Source: Vibrio renipiscarius (GTDB taxonomy: Bacteria; Pseudomonadota; Gammaproteobacteria; Enterobacterales; Vibrionaceae). Taken from it: a stretch of DNA of 64,000 nucleotides. The stretch's first letter is position 1; every line of letters starts with the position of its first letter. This document shows, in pieces, positions 7,082 through 16,795 of the stretch. The position numbers and the translations under genes were made by a program. The notes below the pieces were generated by a model. It saw only the letters and a list, made by a program, of their open reading frames with translations. It ran no database searches and had not been told where the DNA came from. Location: NCBI RefSeq assembly GCF_000827885.1, contig NZ_JTKH01000006.1:744001-808000 (forward strand). Reading direction: 5' to 3'.

Positions 7082-9670
7082 ATGGATAGACCGATATCTA
7101 CAGCGTCGTCTCCGACGTCGGCTGAAGAATTGATCGCCCAGGATTTTGGGGCTCGATTGCCTGGCGGCATTATGGAAAAAACCATCGCATCATTGGCATT
7201 GCTTTGGTCACTCTTTCAACTTTGGATTGCTTCGCCATTGCCATTTATTGTGGGTTTTGGTGTGATGAATGACACTGAAACGCGTGCCATTCATTTAGGC
7301 TTTGCCCTGTTACTGGCGTTTCTAGTGTTTCCCGCTTTTAAGCGTTCACCCCGTGATCGCGTACCCGCTATCGATATGATGTTTGGCTTGATTGCTTGTG
7401 CATCATCTCTTTACTTATTTGTGATGTATGAAGCACTGGCACAGCGCCCAGGTAGCCTCACGACAGAAGATTTTATTGTGGCTTTGATTGGTCTTCCATT
7501 GTTATTGGAAGCCGCGCGACGCGTGCTGGGCCCCGCACTCCCTCTTATCGCCCTTGTCTTTATCGGTTACAGCCTGGCGGGTCCTATGATGCCGGGTATT
7601 TTGTCTCATCGAGGTGTACAGTTAGATGCGTTAGCAAACCATCAGTGGATCACTACCGAAGGTGTGTTTGGTATTGCGTTAGGCGTTTCGACCAGTTTTG
7701 TGTTTCTGTTTGTTTTGTTTGGCGCGTTACTAGAACGGGCAGGGGCAGGGCATTACTTCATCCAACTTGCCTTTAGTATGCTGGGGCATTTACGTGGCGG
7801 CCCGGCGAAAGCAGCGGTTGTGGCATCCGGTTTAACGGGCTTGATCTCAGGATCTTCAATTGCCAATGTGGTGACGACAGGAACGTTTACCATTCCGATG
7901 ATGCGTAAAGTGGGTTTTAGTGCAGAAAAGGCCGGAGCGGTCGAGGTGGCGTCATCGGTTAATGGCCAAATTATGCCGCCAGTGATGGGGGCTGCGGCGT
8001 TTTTGATGGTGGAATATGTGGGTATTCCATATGTCGAAATCATCAAGCATGCCTTTTTACCTGCCGCCATCTCATACATTGCGCTCTTGTATATTGTTCA
8101 TCTAGAAGCCTTGAAACTGGGCATGGAACCGTTAGAGACCACACACTCAAAACCTTGGCTCGCACGTTTAACGGGCTTTGCCTTTGGGGTGACATTGGTG
8201 AGTGGTTTGTCGCTATTGGTCTACTATGGTTTGGGTTGGCTAAAGCCGATGATGGGGGATTATGCTCTGCAAGGCGTTGCGGTATTGCTGGTGGTCAGCT
8301 ACCTCGGTCTGCTGCGTATCGCTGCGAATAACGAACCACTGGCAGAAGAAGACCCTGATCGCCCATTAGATCAGCTCCCGAATACCCGACATGTATTACT
8401 TTCCGGATTGCACTATTTGTTGCCTGTCGTCGTACTGGTTTGGTGCCTTATGGTTGAGCGGTTATCTCCGGGATTATCGGCATTCTGGGGCTCAATGATC
8501 CTCGTCGTTATTGTACTGACGCAGCGTCCGCTTCTAAACTGGATGCGCAAAGACGGTCGACATGACTACGGCAGTTTCAAAGAAGGGTGTGTTGATTTGC
8601 GAGAAGGCTTGATTGCCGGTGCTCGTAATATGATTGGGATTGGTATTGCTACGGCAACGGCGGGCATTATTGTTGGCGCAGTCTCTCAAACTGGTGTGGG
8701 CCTTGTTTTAGCCGATTTGGTTGAGATGTTGTCGATGGGTAACTTGCTTCTGATGTTACTATTAACCGCCGTACTGAGCTTGATTCTTGGTATGGGGCTG
8801 CCAACCACCGCGAACTATATTGTGGTTTCGAGCCTCTTAGCGCCGGTGATTGTAACGCTGGGTGAACAGCACGGACTGATTGTGCCGTTAATCGCAGTGC
8901 ATTTGTTTGTGTTCTATTTTGGTATTATGGCCGACGTGACGCCTCCGGTTGGTTTAGCCTCTTTTGCCGCCGCCGCGGTCTCAAAAGGCGATCCGATCAA
9001 AACGGGCTTAACCGCGTTCTATTACAGTTTGCGTACCGCCGCGTTGCCATTCCTGTTTATTTTCAATACAGACTTGTTGTTGATTGATGTTGATCTGTTT
9101 CATGGTATCGTCATCTTCATTGTCTCGACGATAGCCATGCTGATTTTTGCCGCGGCGACGCAAGGGTGGTTCTTAACGCGAAATAAATGGTATGAAGGCG
9201 TACTCTTACTCTTAGTCGCTTTTACTTTGTTTAGACCGGGTTATTGGGTTGATTTGGTGATTGACCCTTATCAATCAAGCAATCCTAAAGTGATGGCGCA
9301 GACGTTAGAATCTTTAGAGCCTGGCGGCGTATTAAGAATGCGAATCAGCGGCGAAGACAGCGTGGGTAAAATGCGTGATTTTTCGGTGTTGCTCGAAGTG
9401 CCAGAAGGTGAAACAGGGCAAGATCGCTTAGATACATTAGGCATTGCCACCTACCAGCATGATGGCCAAACCTTGATTGATGTCGTGGGCTTTGCCAGTC
9501 CAGCGGAAGCCGCGGGACTGCAATTTGATCAGCAAATCGTCGATATTCGGGTTCCGATTGAGCGCGTGCGTAAAGAATGGATGTGGATCCCTGCGTTATT
9601 GTTGTTTGGCTTCGTGGTTACACTGCAACGTCGAAGAGTCGCGAGGACGGCGATACCTGTCGCCGCCTAA
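7082..9670 (+). CDS. TRAP transporter fused permease (4TM/12TM) with DUF3394 tail
   Basis: 862-residue integral membrane protein that fuses the small (DctQ-like) and large (DctM-like) TRAP subunits. It drives ion-gradient-dependent uptake together with the TAXI protein. Many hydrophobic segments run from about residue 30 to 720. The DctM signatures are visible: GLTGLISGSSIANVVTTGTF around 260 and GMGLPTTANYIVVSSLLAPV around 580. After the membrane part comes a soluble region (about 735-840) and a last membrane helix, which matches the DUF3394 extension found on this subfamily. The large size against single DctM (about 430 residues) is explained by this fusion. A terminator follows at 9710. 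Confidence 0.9.
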   Translation: MDRPISTASSPTSAEELIAQDFGARLPGGIMEKTIASLALLWSLFQLWIASPLPFIVGFGVMNDTETRAIHLGFALLLAFLVFPAFKRSPRDRVPAIDMMFGLIACASSLYLFVMYEALAQRPGSLTTEDFIVALIGLPLLLEAARRVLGPALPLIALVFIGYSLAGPMMPGILSHRGVQLDALANHQWITTEGVFGIALGVSTSFVFLFVLFGALLERAGAGHYFIQLAFSMLGHLRGGPAKAAVVASGLTGLISGSSIANVVTTGTFTIPMMRKVGFSAEKAGAVEVASSVNGQIMPPVMGAAAFLMVEYVGIPYVEIIKHAFLPAAISYIALLYIVHLEALKLGMEPLETTHSKPWLARLTGFAFGVTLVSGLSLLVYYGLGWLKPMMGDYALQGVAVLLVVSYLGLLRIAANNEPLAEEDPDRPLDQLPNTRHVLLSGLHYLLPVVVLVWCLMVERLSPGLSAFWGSMILVVIVLTQRPLLNWMRKDGRHDYGSFKEGCVDLREGLIAGARNMIGIGIATATAGIIVGAVSQTGVGLVLADLVEMLSMGNLLLMLLLTAVLSLILGMGLPTTANYIVVSSLLAPVIVTLGEQHGLIVPLIAVHLFVFYFGIMADVTPPVGLASFAAAAVSKGDPIKTGLTAFYYSLRTAALPFLFIFNTDLLLIDVDLFHGIVIFIVSTIAMLIFAAATQGWFLTRNKWYEGVLLLLVAFTLFRPGYWVDLVIDPYQSSNPKVMAQTLESLEPGGVLRMRISGEDSVGKMRDFSVLLEVPEGETGQDRLDTLGIATYQHDGQTLIDVVGFASPAEAAGLQFDQQIVDIRVPIERVRKEWMWIPALLLFGFVVTLQRRRVARTAIPVAA

Positions 9671-9709
9671 AATCGGTAGGTCGTTTAATCGAAACAGTGT
9701 TTAAATTTG

Positions 9710-9733
9710 AAACCCGGCAGTGCCGGGTTTTTT
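9710..9733 (+). terminator. terminator of the TAXI-TRAP operon
   Basis: AACCCGGC and GCCGGGTT enclose a 3-nt loop, followed by a T-run, 40 bp after the permease stop. Confidence 0.9.
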
Positions 9734-9789
9734 CATTATGGTTAATTAAGCCCCATCAATTGATGACTAGTGCTTGTACTGATAATAAT

Positions 9790-9806
9790 TGCGATTTAGA
9801 ATCGCA
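9790..9806. promoter_or_regulatory. short dyad before the two-component operon
   Basis: TGCGATT-TAG-AATCGCA forms a perfect 7-bp dyad, 26 bp upstream of the response regulator ATG. It could be an autoregulatory operator or a leader hairpin; nothing in the sequence decides between them. Confidence 0.4.
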
Positions 9807-9832
9807 TCCTTCTTGGCTGTGTAAGAAAAAAA

Positions 9833-10498
9833 ATGTCGAAAATATTGGTCGTTGATGATGATGTCGAACTGAGCAAGTTGATCGCTGAAGTATTAACGTT
9901 AGAGGGCTATCAAGTCGAATGTGCTCACTGCGGTGAAAGCGCCTTGCAATTTATTGAAAAGAACTCCGTTGATCTGGTGTTGCTTGATGTCATGTTGCCT
10001 AAATTAAATGGGTTACAAGTTGCACGCCGTATTTGCCAACGTTTTGCGACGCCAATATTGATGTTAACAGCATTAAATGATGAATCATCGATGCTGGAAG
10101 GGTATCAAGCCGGCGCGGATCAATATGTCGCCAAACCCTTCAAAGTGCCGGAGTTACTCGCGAGAATCAAAGCTATTTTTCGTCGTGTCGGGTTAGAAAA
10201 GCAGCGCCAAAGCTACCATTCTGATGAGCATGGTTTTTCAGAATCCGTCTCCGGTTTGCCGTTTACGGGCACAGAAGCAGATCTACTGAACTATTTAATG
10301 CGCAATGAAGGGGTCGTCATTTCAAAAGCGCAGCTACAAATTGAAGTATTGAAAAAAGAGCTCAGCCCTTTTGACCGCAATTTAGATATGCACATCAGCA
10401 ATGTACGTCGTAAACTGGTGGAAGCCGGTATGTCTAAGCAGCATATCAAAACGGTACGAGGTAGAGGCTACAGTTTTGTCGCCAGTGTTCGGGAGTAA
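9833..10498 (+). CDS. OmpR/PhoB-family response regulator
   Basis: 221-residue DNA-binding response regulator. The receiver domain (1-120) has the acidic pocket D8-D10, the phosphorylation site D52 (VLLDVMLP), the TA switch motif (MLTAL) and K at VAKPF. The winged-helix effector (about 135-219) ends in IKTVRGRGYSF, the standard OmpR-family finish. It starts 99 bp after the TRAP terminator and is followed after 3 bp by a CpxA-like sensor kinase, so the pair is one operon. The effector domain resembles CpxR-type proteins, but no specific orthology can be claimed. It lies between a TRAP system and an iron-regulated receptor, either of which could be a target. Confidence 0.9.
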   Translation: MSKILVVDDDVELSKLIAEVLTLEGYQVECAHCGESALQFIEKNSVDLVLLDVMLPKLNGLQVARRICQRFATPILMLTALNDESSMLEGYQAGADQYVAKPFKVPELLARIKAIFRRVGLEKQRQSYHSDEHGFSESVSGLPFTGTEADLLNYLMRNEGVVISKAQLQIEVLKKELSPFDRNLDMHISNVRRKLVEAGMSKQHIKTVRGRGYSFVASVRE

Positions 10499-10501
10499 TT
10501 T

Positions 10502-11905
10502 TTGAAACTTAAATGTCCTCTTTTTATTGAAAAACGTAAAGACGGATTAGCGTTCCAGCTGTTTAGCTATATGTCGATTGTTGTGCTGAGTATCTTGTTG
10601 CTACAGGGCCTGACCGAGCAAGCGTTGATCCGTACCGTTTTAGTTTTGCCCGATTCAGTCAAGTTGGAATTACGTCAACTCGCCGAGCAAGCCAACGAAT
10701 TGATAGAAGAGGGCGATATGGATGAGCTTGCCGATTGGGCAAACGCACAACCGTATTATCTCTTTGTATTGGATGATAAAAATCAACCAATCACCCACCG
10801 AAAAATGCATCCACATTTCGCTTTTAAATTAAAATTTCTACGCCAACTAAATGAAATGATGGGCGACCGCGTGTCTAGACCGCTTATTGGTCAAACCCTG
10901 GTTAACAACCATATTTTGGTGGTTCAGTTACCCAGTCAGCTACATCCTGCCCATCGCTTTATCAGTTACCTCGCCGTCAGTAAGTTTGTCATCGCTTTCG
11001 GTATTCTCGCGTTATTCTCATTGATCTTAGCCCGTAAACTGCAGCAACCGCTTGATCGGCTTCGAGAAGCCAGTCATCGCCTTGCTCAGGGGCATTTTAA
11101 TGTGAATGTTGAAACCGAGTTGAAATCGAACATTCGTGAATTTAATGAACTAGCCAGAGATTTTGATCAGATGAGTGTGCAAATTCATTCTTTGGCTGAA
11201 AAACAGAAACGATTAATTCGAGATGTCTCCCACGAACTTCGCACGCCTTTGGCGCGACAAAACCTGGCTCTGCATTTACTAAAATACAAAGTGTCAGAGT
11301 CTGAACGTGAATTGGTCTTACGCTTAGAGCGAGAAGTGGAAGAAATGGATTCGTTGGTTGGGGAAATTCTCACCTTCAGCCAATTAGAAAATTCACGTTA
11401 TGAAGTCAACTTGAAACCGATGTGCTTAGAAAGTTATGTGGCGTCTCAAGTCACCCAAAGCCACTTTGATATCGGAGCGGAACAGAAATTGGTCTTTGTG
11501 CCCAGCCAATCAGAGAGCCAGGTGCTTGCTGATGAACGTCTGGTTGTGCGATGTGTACGCAACTTGATCACCAATGCGGGCAAATACGCAGGGGAGCAAG
11601 CCAATATTGAGGTACTACTTTATCGTCTCACGCAAAATGACCAAGAGTATAGCGTGGTTGCGGTGCAAGATGATGGTAAAGGCATTGAGCCGAGCCGTTT
11701 AGATGAAATTTTCCAACCTTTTACCCGCCTAGAATCAGCACGGGATAAGAAATCGGGCGGTTATGGTCTTGGTCTCGCCATTGTTAAAGAAGCAATGCAT
11801 GTCATGCAAGGCAGGGTGCAAGCATCGAATCGAAGTGATGGGGGGCTACGAATAGAGCTCCTCTTCCCCAGTAATCTTGTAGCCACAAAGACAACACGCC
11901 AATAG
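10502..11905 (+). CDS. sensor histidine kinase
   Basis: 467-residue membrane kinase paired with the preceding regulator. Membrane helices lie at about 20-38 and 160-178, enclosing a periplasmic domain of about 120 residues. HAMP follows to about 235, then the dimerisation/phosphotransfer helix with H244 in DVSHELRTPL. The ATPase domain shows the N box (NLITNAGKYAG), G1 (DDGKGIE) and G2 (GGYGLGLAIV). The most likely start is a TTG at 10502, with GGGAG 6 nt upstream. No later in-frame ATG would keep the first membrane helix whole. The stop codon lies inside the terminator hairpin. Confidence 0.88.
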   Translation: MKLKCPLFIEKRKDGLAFQLFSYMSIVVLSILLLQGLTEQALIRTVLVLPDSVKLELRQLAEQANELIEEGDMDELADWANAQPYYLFVLDDKNQPITHRKMHPHFAFKLKFLRQLNEMMGDRVSRPLIGQTLVNNHILVVQLPSQLHPAHRFISYLAVSKFVIAFGILALFSLILARKLQQPLDRLREASHRLAQGHFNVNVETELKSNIREFNELARDFDQMSVQIHSLAEKQKRLIRDVSHELRTPLARQNLALHLLKYKVSESERELVLRLEREVEEMDSLVGEILTFSQLENSRYEVNLKPMCLESYVASQVTQSHFDIGAEQKLVFVPSQSESQVLADERLVVRCVRNLITNAGKYAGEQANIEVLLYRLTQNDQEYSVVAVQDDGKGIEPSRLDEIFQPFTRLESARDKKSGGYGLGLAIVKEAMHVMQGRVQASNRSDGGLRIELLFPSNLVATKTTRQ

Positions 11906-11918
11906 GCGTGTTTTTTTT
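11893..11918 (+). terminator. terminator of the two-component operon
   Basis: AACACGCC-AATA-GGCGTGTT followed by six more T residues. It overlaps the last codons of the kinase gene. Confidence 0.9.
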
Positions 11919-12017
11919 AATCTGAAATTTCAGTTTCGATAAAACTATGGACAAACAGCATGTTGGGGGAAAGGTAATATTTTCCTGACAAATGCAAAGA
12001 ATGTAAATTTCAATGCA

Positions 12018-12036
12018 AATGATACTGATTATCAAT
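12018..12036 (+). promoter_or_regulatory. Fur box upstream of the receptor gene
   Basis: AATGATACTGATTATCAAT follows the Fur pattern of A/T-rich dyad hexamers (TGATA...TATCA). It implies iron repression of the TonB-dependent receptor that starts about 300 bp downstream. Confidence 0.65.
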
Positions 12037-12280
12037 TATATTTCGTTTCGTTAATTGCACGCAGTCGTAGTGGTCTGCGATTAAATAGTTCGGTTTACTA
12101 AGAGTCAAATAGATGTAGAAGCAGTGGCCATTTTCGAGCAGCTTTAAATGTTGCTTAGGGTTTGGCTTTATGGGGGTATAAATCAAACTTTATGGAAAAA
12201 GCGTTATTTAGGCTCTCCTAATGTTACCCATCACGACCGCCATCATTACTAGTTATATTTCGACTCGTAAAATCATTCTT

Positions 12281-12312
12281 ATTTACGATGAGAGTTCCAT
12301 GACATCGTAAAT
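12281..12312 (+). promoter_or_regulatory. hairpin in the receptor leader
   Basis: ATTTACGATG (12281-12290) and CATCGTAAAT (12303-12312) form a perfect 10-bp stem with a 12-nt loop. It ends 26 nt before the start codon and leaves the AGTAGGA ribosome-binding site free. A role in translation or as an operator is possible. Confidence 0.5.
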
Positions 12313-12338
12313 GACAAAATGAGTAGGAAAATTAAAAA

Positions 12339-14450
12339 ATGAATTTCAAAGTAACAACCATTTGCAGTGCAGTGGCATTCGCACTTAGCACCTCAGCTGT
12401 GCATGCACAAGAGACAGATACACAGGTAGACGAAACGATAGTTGTGCATGCTCAGAGCTTCAACGACTATAAAGTTGATAGTGCAACAGGTGCGATGCGT
12501 ACTGATACCAGCATGCTTGATACGGCACAATCAATCAATGTTATCCCTGAGATTGTACTGGAAGAGCAACTAGCGACCACGTTAGGCGAAGCGTTACAAA
12601 ACGATGCTAGTGTGAGTGCAGGTACACAAAAATGGAACCGTGAAGTGTTTTATCTTCGTGGCTTTGAACTTTCTTCAACGAATGGCTATTTAAGAAATGG
12701 TCACTCGCTATTTACTCATTACATGTTACCTATCGAAACACTAGAAAGCATTGAAGTGATCAAAGGTCCTTCAAGTTTGCTTTATGGTCGTACTGCTCCA
12801 GGTGGTTTGATCAACATGGTTTCGAAAAAACCAACGGAAGCGCCTCAAGTCAATGTTGGAACAAACTTTGATGACTTAGGCAGCGCCCACCACCATATTG
12901 ATGTTTCAGGTAAATTAAACGAATCAGGCACGCTGCGTGGCCGTACAGTACTCGTAAAACAAGATTCAGTAGAAAGCCGTAAATATGCAACTGGCGATGA
13001 GCGTGAGCGTGATCGCTTCTTGGGCTACGGTGTTATTGAAGCCGATCTGCAAGACTGGGGTTTATTGTCATTTAACTATGAGAAAACCAGCGACAGAGCA
13101 CCACTTGATACAGGTGCTTGGTTAGACCTTAATGGTGATGTTATTGGTAATCGCGACATGATTCGTGATGCGAATTGGTCATTTATTGATAACGATGTTG
13201 AAAACTGGGGTGCAGATTTAGATATCTACATTAACAGCCAGTGGCGCGCAAACCTAAGCTATAACTCACAGGATATGAAGCGTCATCGTTACGACTCATC
13301 ACCAAAACCAACGGGTCAAACGTCAGTTGATGGCAGCTACACGCTTAGCCCATTTGATCGCCACGATACATGGAAAACGCAAGCATTCCATGCAGACCTA
13401 CATGGTGAATTTAGTGCTCTTGATGTTGATCATCAAGTACTAGTGGGTATGAACGGTCAGTTCTACGACTATGAACAACTAGTCGTTAAATCTGGAAGCA
13501 GCATTAACGTGAGCCCTGGTGAAAATCCAGCTAATCCGGGACTTGACTACAAGAACGATGATTCAGCATATAAGAGTGAAAACAACTACTACGGTTTCTA
13601 TGTACAAGATTTGATTACTTTTAATGATCAATGGCAAGCTCTTGTAGGTGGTCGTTACGACATGTACTTCGCTGATGGCACAACGAGTCAGAATCAGGTT
13701 GTTAAAGGTGCGAATGACAGTGAATCATTCTCACCAAAAGCGGGCATCATCTACCATCCAACGTACAACGGTAGCATCTATGCGAACTACTCTGAAAGCT
13801 TCAATCCAGTTGACAATGTTGTCAATGACGACACAAGCATTACAGAGCGTAAGCCAGAAGAAAGTAGCCAATATGAATTGGGTACCAAGTGGGAGTTAAT
13901 GGATAGCCGAGTACTATTGACTGGTGCGATATTTGATATTGAGAAGCGCAATATCAGCATTAAGGAAAATGGTATTACTACCCAAGATGGCATCCAACGT
14001 CATGTCGGTGCAGAAATTGGTTCGCAAGGACAAATTTCTGACAAATGGTTCGTGATGATGTCTGGTATGTATCTAAATGCCAACTACGACAAGCATGACC
14101 AGTACCAAGATAAAGTACCAGCAAACGTACCAGAATGGTCGGGTTCTGTGTGGACTCGCTACTCTATGACAGAGTCAACAGCGTTCAACATTGGTATGTT
14201 CTACCAAGGCGAGCGTTGGGCGGATAATGCCAATACTGTCAAGCTCGATGATTACGTGCGCTTTGATACAGGTGCTTCGCACTCAATTAATAGCGACTAT
14301 GTGAATTGGGATTTCCGCTTCAATATCGAAAACCTATTTGATACTGAATATGTTGCGGGCACTGGTGGTAGCGTGAGTAACGATGTTGTAACTGATGTTC
14401 ACTATGGTAACGAGCGTCGCTTTAAGTTCTCAGTAAATGCGACATTCTAA
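12339..14450 (+). CDS. TonB-dependent siderophore receptor
   Basis: 703-residue outer-membrane receptor for a ferric siderophore. A signal peptide spans residues 1-23 (cleaved after VHA). A TonB box-like segment DETIVVHA at about 31-38 is followed by the plug domain, with SIEVIKGPSSLLYGR and PGGLINMVSKKP. The barrel continues to a C-terminal phenylalanine (FKFSVNATF), as expected for Bam recognition. The family is the FhuE/FpvA/FoxA type of hydroxamate or mixed-ligand receptors, but the ligand is not determinable here. It lies just upstream of the ttpC-exbB2-exbD2-tonB2 operon, which could energise it. A Fur box lies upstream, a terminator downstream. Confidence 0.92.
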   Translation: MNFKVTTICSAVAFALSTSAVHAQETDTQVDETIVVHAQSFNDYKVDSATGAMRTDTSMLDTAQSINVIPEIVLEEQLATTLGEALQNDASVSAGTQKWNREVFYLRGFELSSTNGYLRNGHSLFTHYMLPIETLESIEVIKGPSSLLYGRTAPGGLINMVSKKPTEAPQVNVGTNFDDLGSAHHHIDVSGKLNESGTLRGRTVLVKQDSVESRKYATGDERERDRFLGYGVIEADLQDWGLLSFNYEKTSDRAPLDTGAWLDLNGDVIGNRDMIRDANWSFIDNDVENWGADLDIYINSQWRANLSYNSQDMKRHRYDSSPKPTGQTSVDGSYTLSPFDRHDTWKTQAFHADLHGEFSALDVDHQVLVGMNGQFYDYEQLVVKSGSSINVSPGENPANPGLDYKNDDSAYKSENNYYGFYVQDLITFNDQWQALVGGRYDMYFADGTTSQNQVVKGANDSESFSPKAGIIYHPTYNGSIYANYSESFNPVDNVVNDDTSITERKPEESSQYELGTKWELMDSRVLLTGAIFDIEKRNISIKENGITTQDGIQRHVGAEIGSQGQISDKWFVMMSGMYLNANYDKHDQYQDKVPANVPEWSGSVWTRYSMTESTAFNIGMFYQGERWADNANTVKLDDYVRFDTGASHSINSDYVNWDFRFNIENLFDTEYVAGTGGSVSNDVVTDVHYGNERRFKFSVNATF

Positions 14451-14477
14451 AGCTTGCCAATTAAGCTAAATGCAAAT

Positions 14478-14507
14478 AAACACCGTTCTGTTTGGGGCGG
14501 TGTTTTC
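14478..14507 (+). terminator. terminator of the siderophore receptor gene
   Basis: AAACACCG (14478-14485) pairs with CGGTGTTT (14498-14505), followed by further T residues, 28 bp after the receptor stop. Confidence 0.8.
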
Positions 14508-14586
14508 TGCTATCTGTCGTAAACCATTATGTAGGCCAGTTATGTAGACGTTTAGACAAGATTATTGCTATTCGACGCTAAATATT

Positions 14587-14605
14587 AATGATAATATTTA
14601 TCAAA
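14587..14605 (+). promoter_or_regulatory. Fur box of the TonB2 operon
   Basis: AATGATAATATTTATCAAA is a good match to the Fur consensus (AATGATAAT-N-ATTATCA type). It lies 67 bp upstream of the first gene of the operon and indicates iron-repressed expression. Confidence 0.75.
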
Positions 14606-14672
14606 TAGAAATTAGAAAATTGAGCTGCATTTGAGCGAGCTTTATTGTTGATTTATTGAACACTTTAAGATT

Positions 14673-15434
14673 ATGAACTTATTTAAAACCAGTTTAGTTA
14701 TTGTTATTGCTGCGGCTGTTAGCCCGGCTTTAGCTTCAAGCCTCGATAGCGCTCAAGCTATTCAGAATAAAACCAATAACGCCTCAGTAGTGAGCCAAAA
14801 GCGTATTGATAAAAGCGCGGATGCGTCACTTAGACTGCAGGCTGAGATTGAACAGCTAGAAGAAGAAGTGAAAAATCTCGACATCTATCAAAAGCACCTC
14901 AATGCATTGATTGCCAATCAAGAGCAAGAAATGACCAGTATTGATGGCCAAGTTCAAGACATCAAAATCACACGCCAAGGCATTGTGCCGTTGATGTATC
15001 AAATGGTTGATACGTTAAAGCAGCGTACTGAAGCCGATGCGCCGATTAAAAAAGAACAACGTTTAGAGCGTATTGAAAAATTACAAGTTCTGATGACTCG
15101 TGCTGATGTGAGCGATGCTGAAAAATATCGCCGTATCTTAGAGGCGTATCAAATTGAAATGGATTACGGCATCAAATTGGGTTTATACCAAGGTAAAATC
15201 TCACTCGCGGGCGAAAGCCGCGAAGCGGATATTTTGCACCTTGGCCGAATCTCGTTGATTGCTCGTAGCTTAAATGGCAATCAGTTTTGGGCGTGGGATA
15301 AACGTACCCAAGAGTGGACAGAAGTGGATGCGTCAATGAAGGCCAACCTTGATAAAGCATACGCAATGGCAGCAAAACAAATCGCGCCAAGTCTTCTTAC
15401 TGTTCCTGTGTCACTGCTAGCGGAGACGAAATAA
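14673..15434 (+). CDS. DUF3450 periplasmic protein of the TonB2 operon
   Basis: 253-residue DUF3450 protein with a signal peptide (cleavage after about residue 22, PALAS). A coiled-coil stretch runs from about 40 to 100 (DASLRLQAEIEQLEEEVKNL), and a C-terminal globular part contains LGRISLIARSLNGNQFWAWD. Its TAA stop overlaps the ATG of ttpC by one base, so the two are translationally coupled. In vibrios this gene is constantly the first of the TonB2 cluster, but its exact function is not established. By position it would act in the periplasm with TtpC. Confidence 0.85.
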   Translation: MNLFKTSLVIVIAAAVSPALASSLDSAQAIQNKTNNASVVSQKRIDKSADASLRLQAEIEQLEEEVKNLDIYQKHLNALIANQEQEMTSIDGQVQDIKITRQGIVPLMYQMVDTLKQRTEADAPIKKEQRLERIEKLQVLMTRADVSDAEKYRRILEAYQIEMDYGIKLGLYQGKISLAGESREADILHLGRISLIARSLNGNQFWAWDKRTQEWTEVDASMKANLDKAYAMAAKQIAPSLLTVPVSLLAETK

Positions 15435-16795
15435 TGAAAATCAAATTACTCGTTTCAGCTTGTGCATTAAGCGCGCTTTCATTCACCGCATTCGCCAGTG
15501 GCGATTTTACGGGTCAAGCCACAACGGAAAATCGCCAACAAGCACAGCATAACCAAGTTCGTGAGTCGGGCTTTAAAGCAAGTGAACAGGAACTGGCGAC
15601 GCTGAAAGCACAGCTAGATAAAAAACGTAATTTGCTACAAACACAAAATGATGCGCTCGCTGAAACGTTTAGCCAAAATGAAGAGACGTTAGCGCGTTTA
15701 GAAGAACAGCTGCGTTTGGAAACGGGCAGCCTAGGTGAAGTGTTCGGCGTTGTTCGTCAAAATGCAAAAGAGTTACAGACAGAGCTGGAACAGTCAGTTA
15801 CTGGAGTCGATGCGCAATCTTATAACGATCAAATTGATCAAATTATTGCGGCAACCAGTCTGCCTTCTATGCCTCAGCTAACGGCACTATGGCTTGCGTT
15901 AGACGAGCAAATTCAAGCAGGTGGCCAGGTCGCGCTGACTCAAGTGAACTACATTGATGGCGAGGGTAGAACAAGCCAAGTTGATGTGGCACGAATTGGT
16001 GCGATTGGCCTAATTGATCGCGATGGCTATGTGGTTTGGAACGGTCAGAAAGAAGAAGCAAAAGCTTATCTAAAACAACCAGATCAAGGCCCAACGTTGT
16101 CATCGGTTACGGCATTGAAAGACGGCAAACTTGAGAATATGGTTGTCGATCCTTCACGCGGCATCATGTTAGAGCAACTTGCGTTAGAACCGACACTTCA
16201 AGATCGTCTTGAAGCGGGTGGCGTTGTTGGCCAGATTATTCTTGGACTTCTGGCTATCGGTTTGATTATCGCAGTGGCGCGTGGCGCGAGCTTATCGATG
16301 GCTCGCCAAAAAATTCGTCGCCAACTTAAAACCCCGGCGGTACCAGGTAATAACCCGCTAGGTCGTATTTTAGCGGTATACAACAAAGAACAGAATCGCA
16401 GTGTAGAGGCATTGGAACTCCGCCTACTTGAAGCCGTTGTTGATGAGCAAACTCATCTTGAAAAAGGGCTTTCAATGCTGAAATTGCTTGCAGCGTTAGC
16501 GCCAATGCTTGGTTTGCTAGGTACCGTAACCGGTATGATTGAAACGTTCCAAGTGATCACCCAATTTGGCAATGGCGACCCGAAAGTCATGGCGGGCGGT
16601 ATTTCAATGGCTCTTGTCACCACCGTACTGGGTCTTATTGCGGCAATGCCTTTACTACTGGCACACAATGTATTGAGCTCTCAAGCAGAAAGCATTCGTA
16701 ATATTCTTGAAAAACAAGGCATCGGTCTTGTCGCTGAGCAAGCCGAGAAAGCCGAGCCAGTGATGAGTGCGCATACTGTGGAGAACGCTGCGTAA
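15434..16795 (+). CDS. ttpC: TonB2 complex protein TtpC (extended ExbB-like)
   Basis: 453-residue protein of the TtpC family, required in vibrios for TonB2-dependent iron uptake. A signal-like hydrophobic N-terminus (1-21) leads a long periplasmic region with a coiled coil (about 50-120). The C-terminal half is a MotA/TolQ/ExbB proton channel domain with three membrane segments. The third-last hydrophobic stretch begins near residue 265 (GQIILGLLAIGLIIAVARG), and the LAPMLGLLGTVTGMIETF motif follows near 360. It overlaps both neighbours by one base (TAATG). The extended periplasmic part distinguishes it from the ordinary ExbB encoded next. Confidence 0.92.
   Translation: MKIKLLVSACALSALSFTAFASGDFTGQATTENRQQAQHNQVRESGFKASEQELATLKAQLDKKRNLLQTQNDALAETFSQNEETLARLEEQLRLETGSLGEVFGVVRQNAKELQTELEQSVTGVDAQSYNDQIDQIIAATSLPSMPQLTALWLALDEQIQAGGQVALTQVNYIDGEGRTSQVDVARIGAIGLIDRDGYVVWNGQKEEAKAYLKQPDQGPTLSSVTALKDGKLENMVVDPSRGIMLEQLALEPTLQDRLEAGGVVGQIILGLLAIGLIIAVARGASLSMARQKIRRQLKTPAVPGNNPLGRILAVYNKEQNRSVEALELRLLEAVVDEQTHLEKGLSMLKLLAALAPMLGLLGTVTGMIETFQVITQFGNGDPKVMAGGISMALVTTVLGLIAAMPLLLAHNVLSSQAESIRNILEKQGIGLVAEQAEKAEPVMSAHTVENAA

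Larger units (their letters stand above)
11919..12338. other. long leader and promoter region of the siderophore receptor
   Basis: 420 bp without a gene. It holds a Fur-box-like element at 12018-12036 and a 10-bp perfect inverted repeat at 12281-12312 just before the receptor start. If transcription starts near the Fur box, the leader is about 300 nt, long enough for a regulatory RNA structure. I could not match it to a known riboswitch, and no start codon with a good ribosome site was noticed inside. Confidence 0.5.

Noticed and set aside
11919..12338. Possible cobalamin or other known riboswitch before the receptor gene
   Set aside because: No B12 box or other conserved riboswitch core could be found by eye on the correct strand; only an unspecific hairpin remains.
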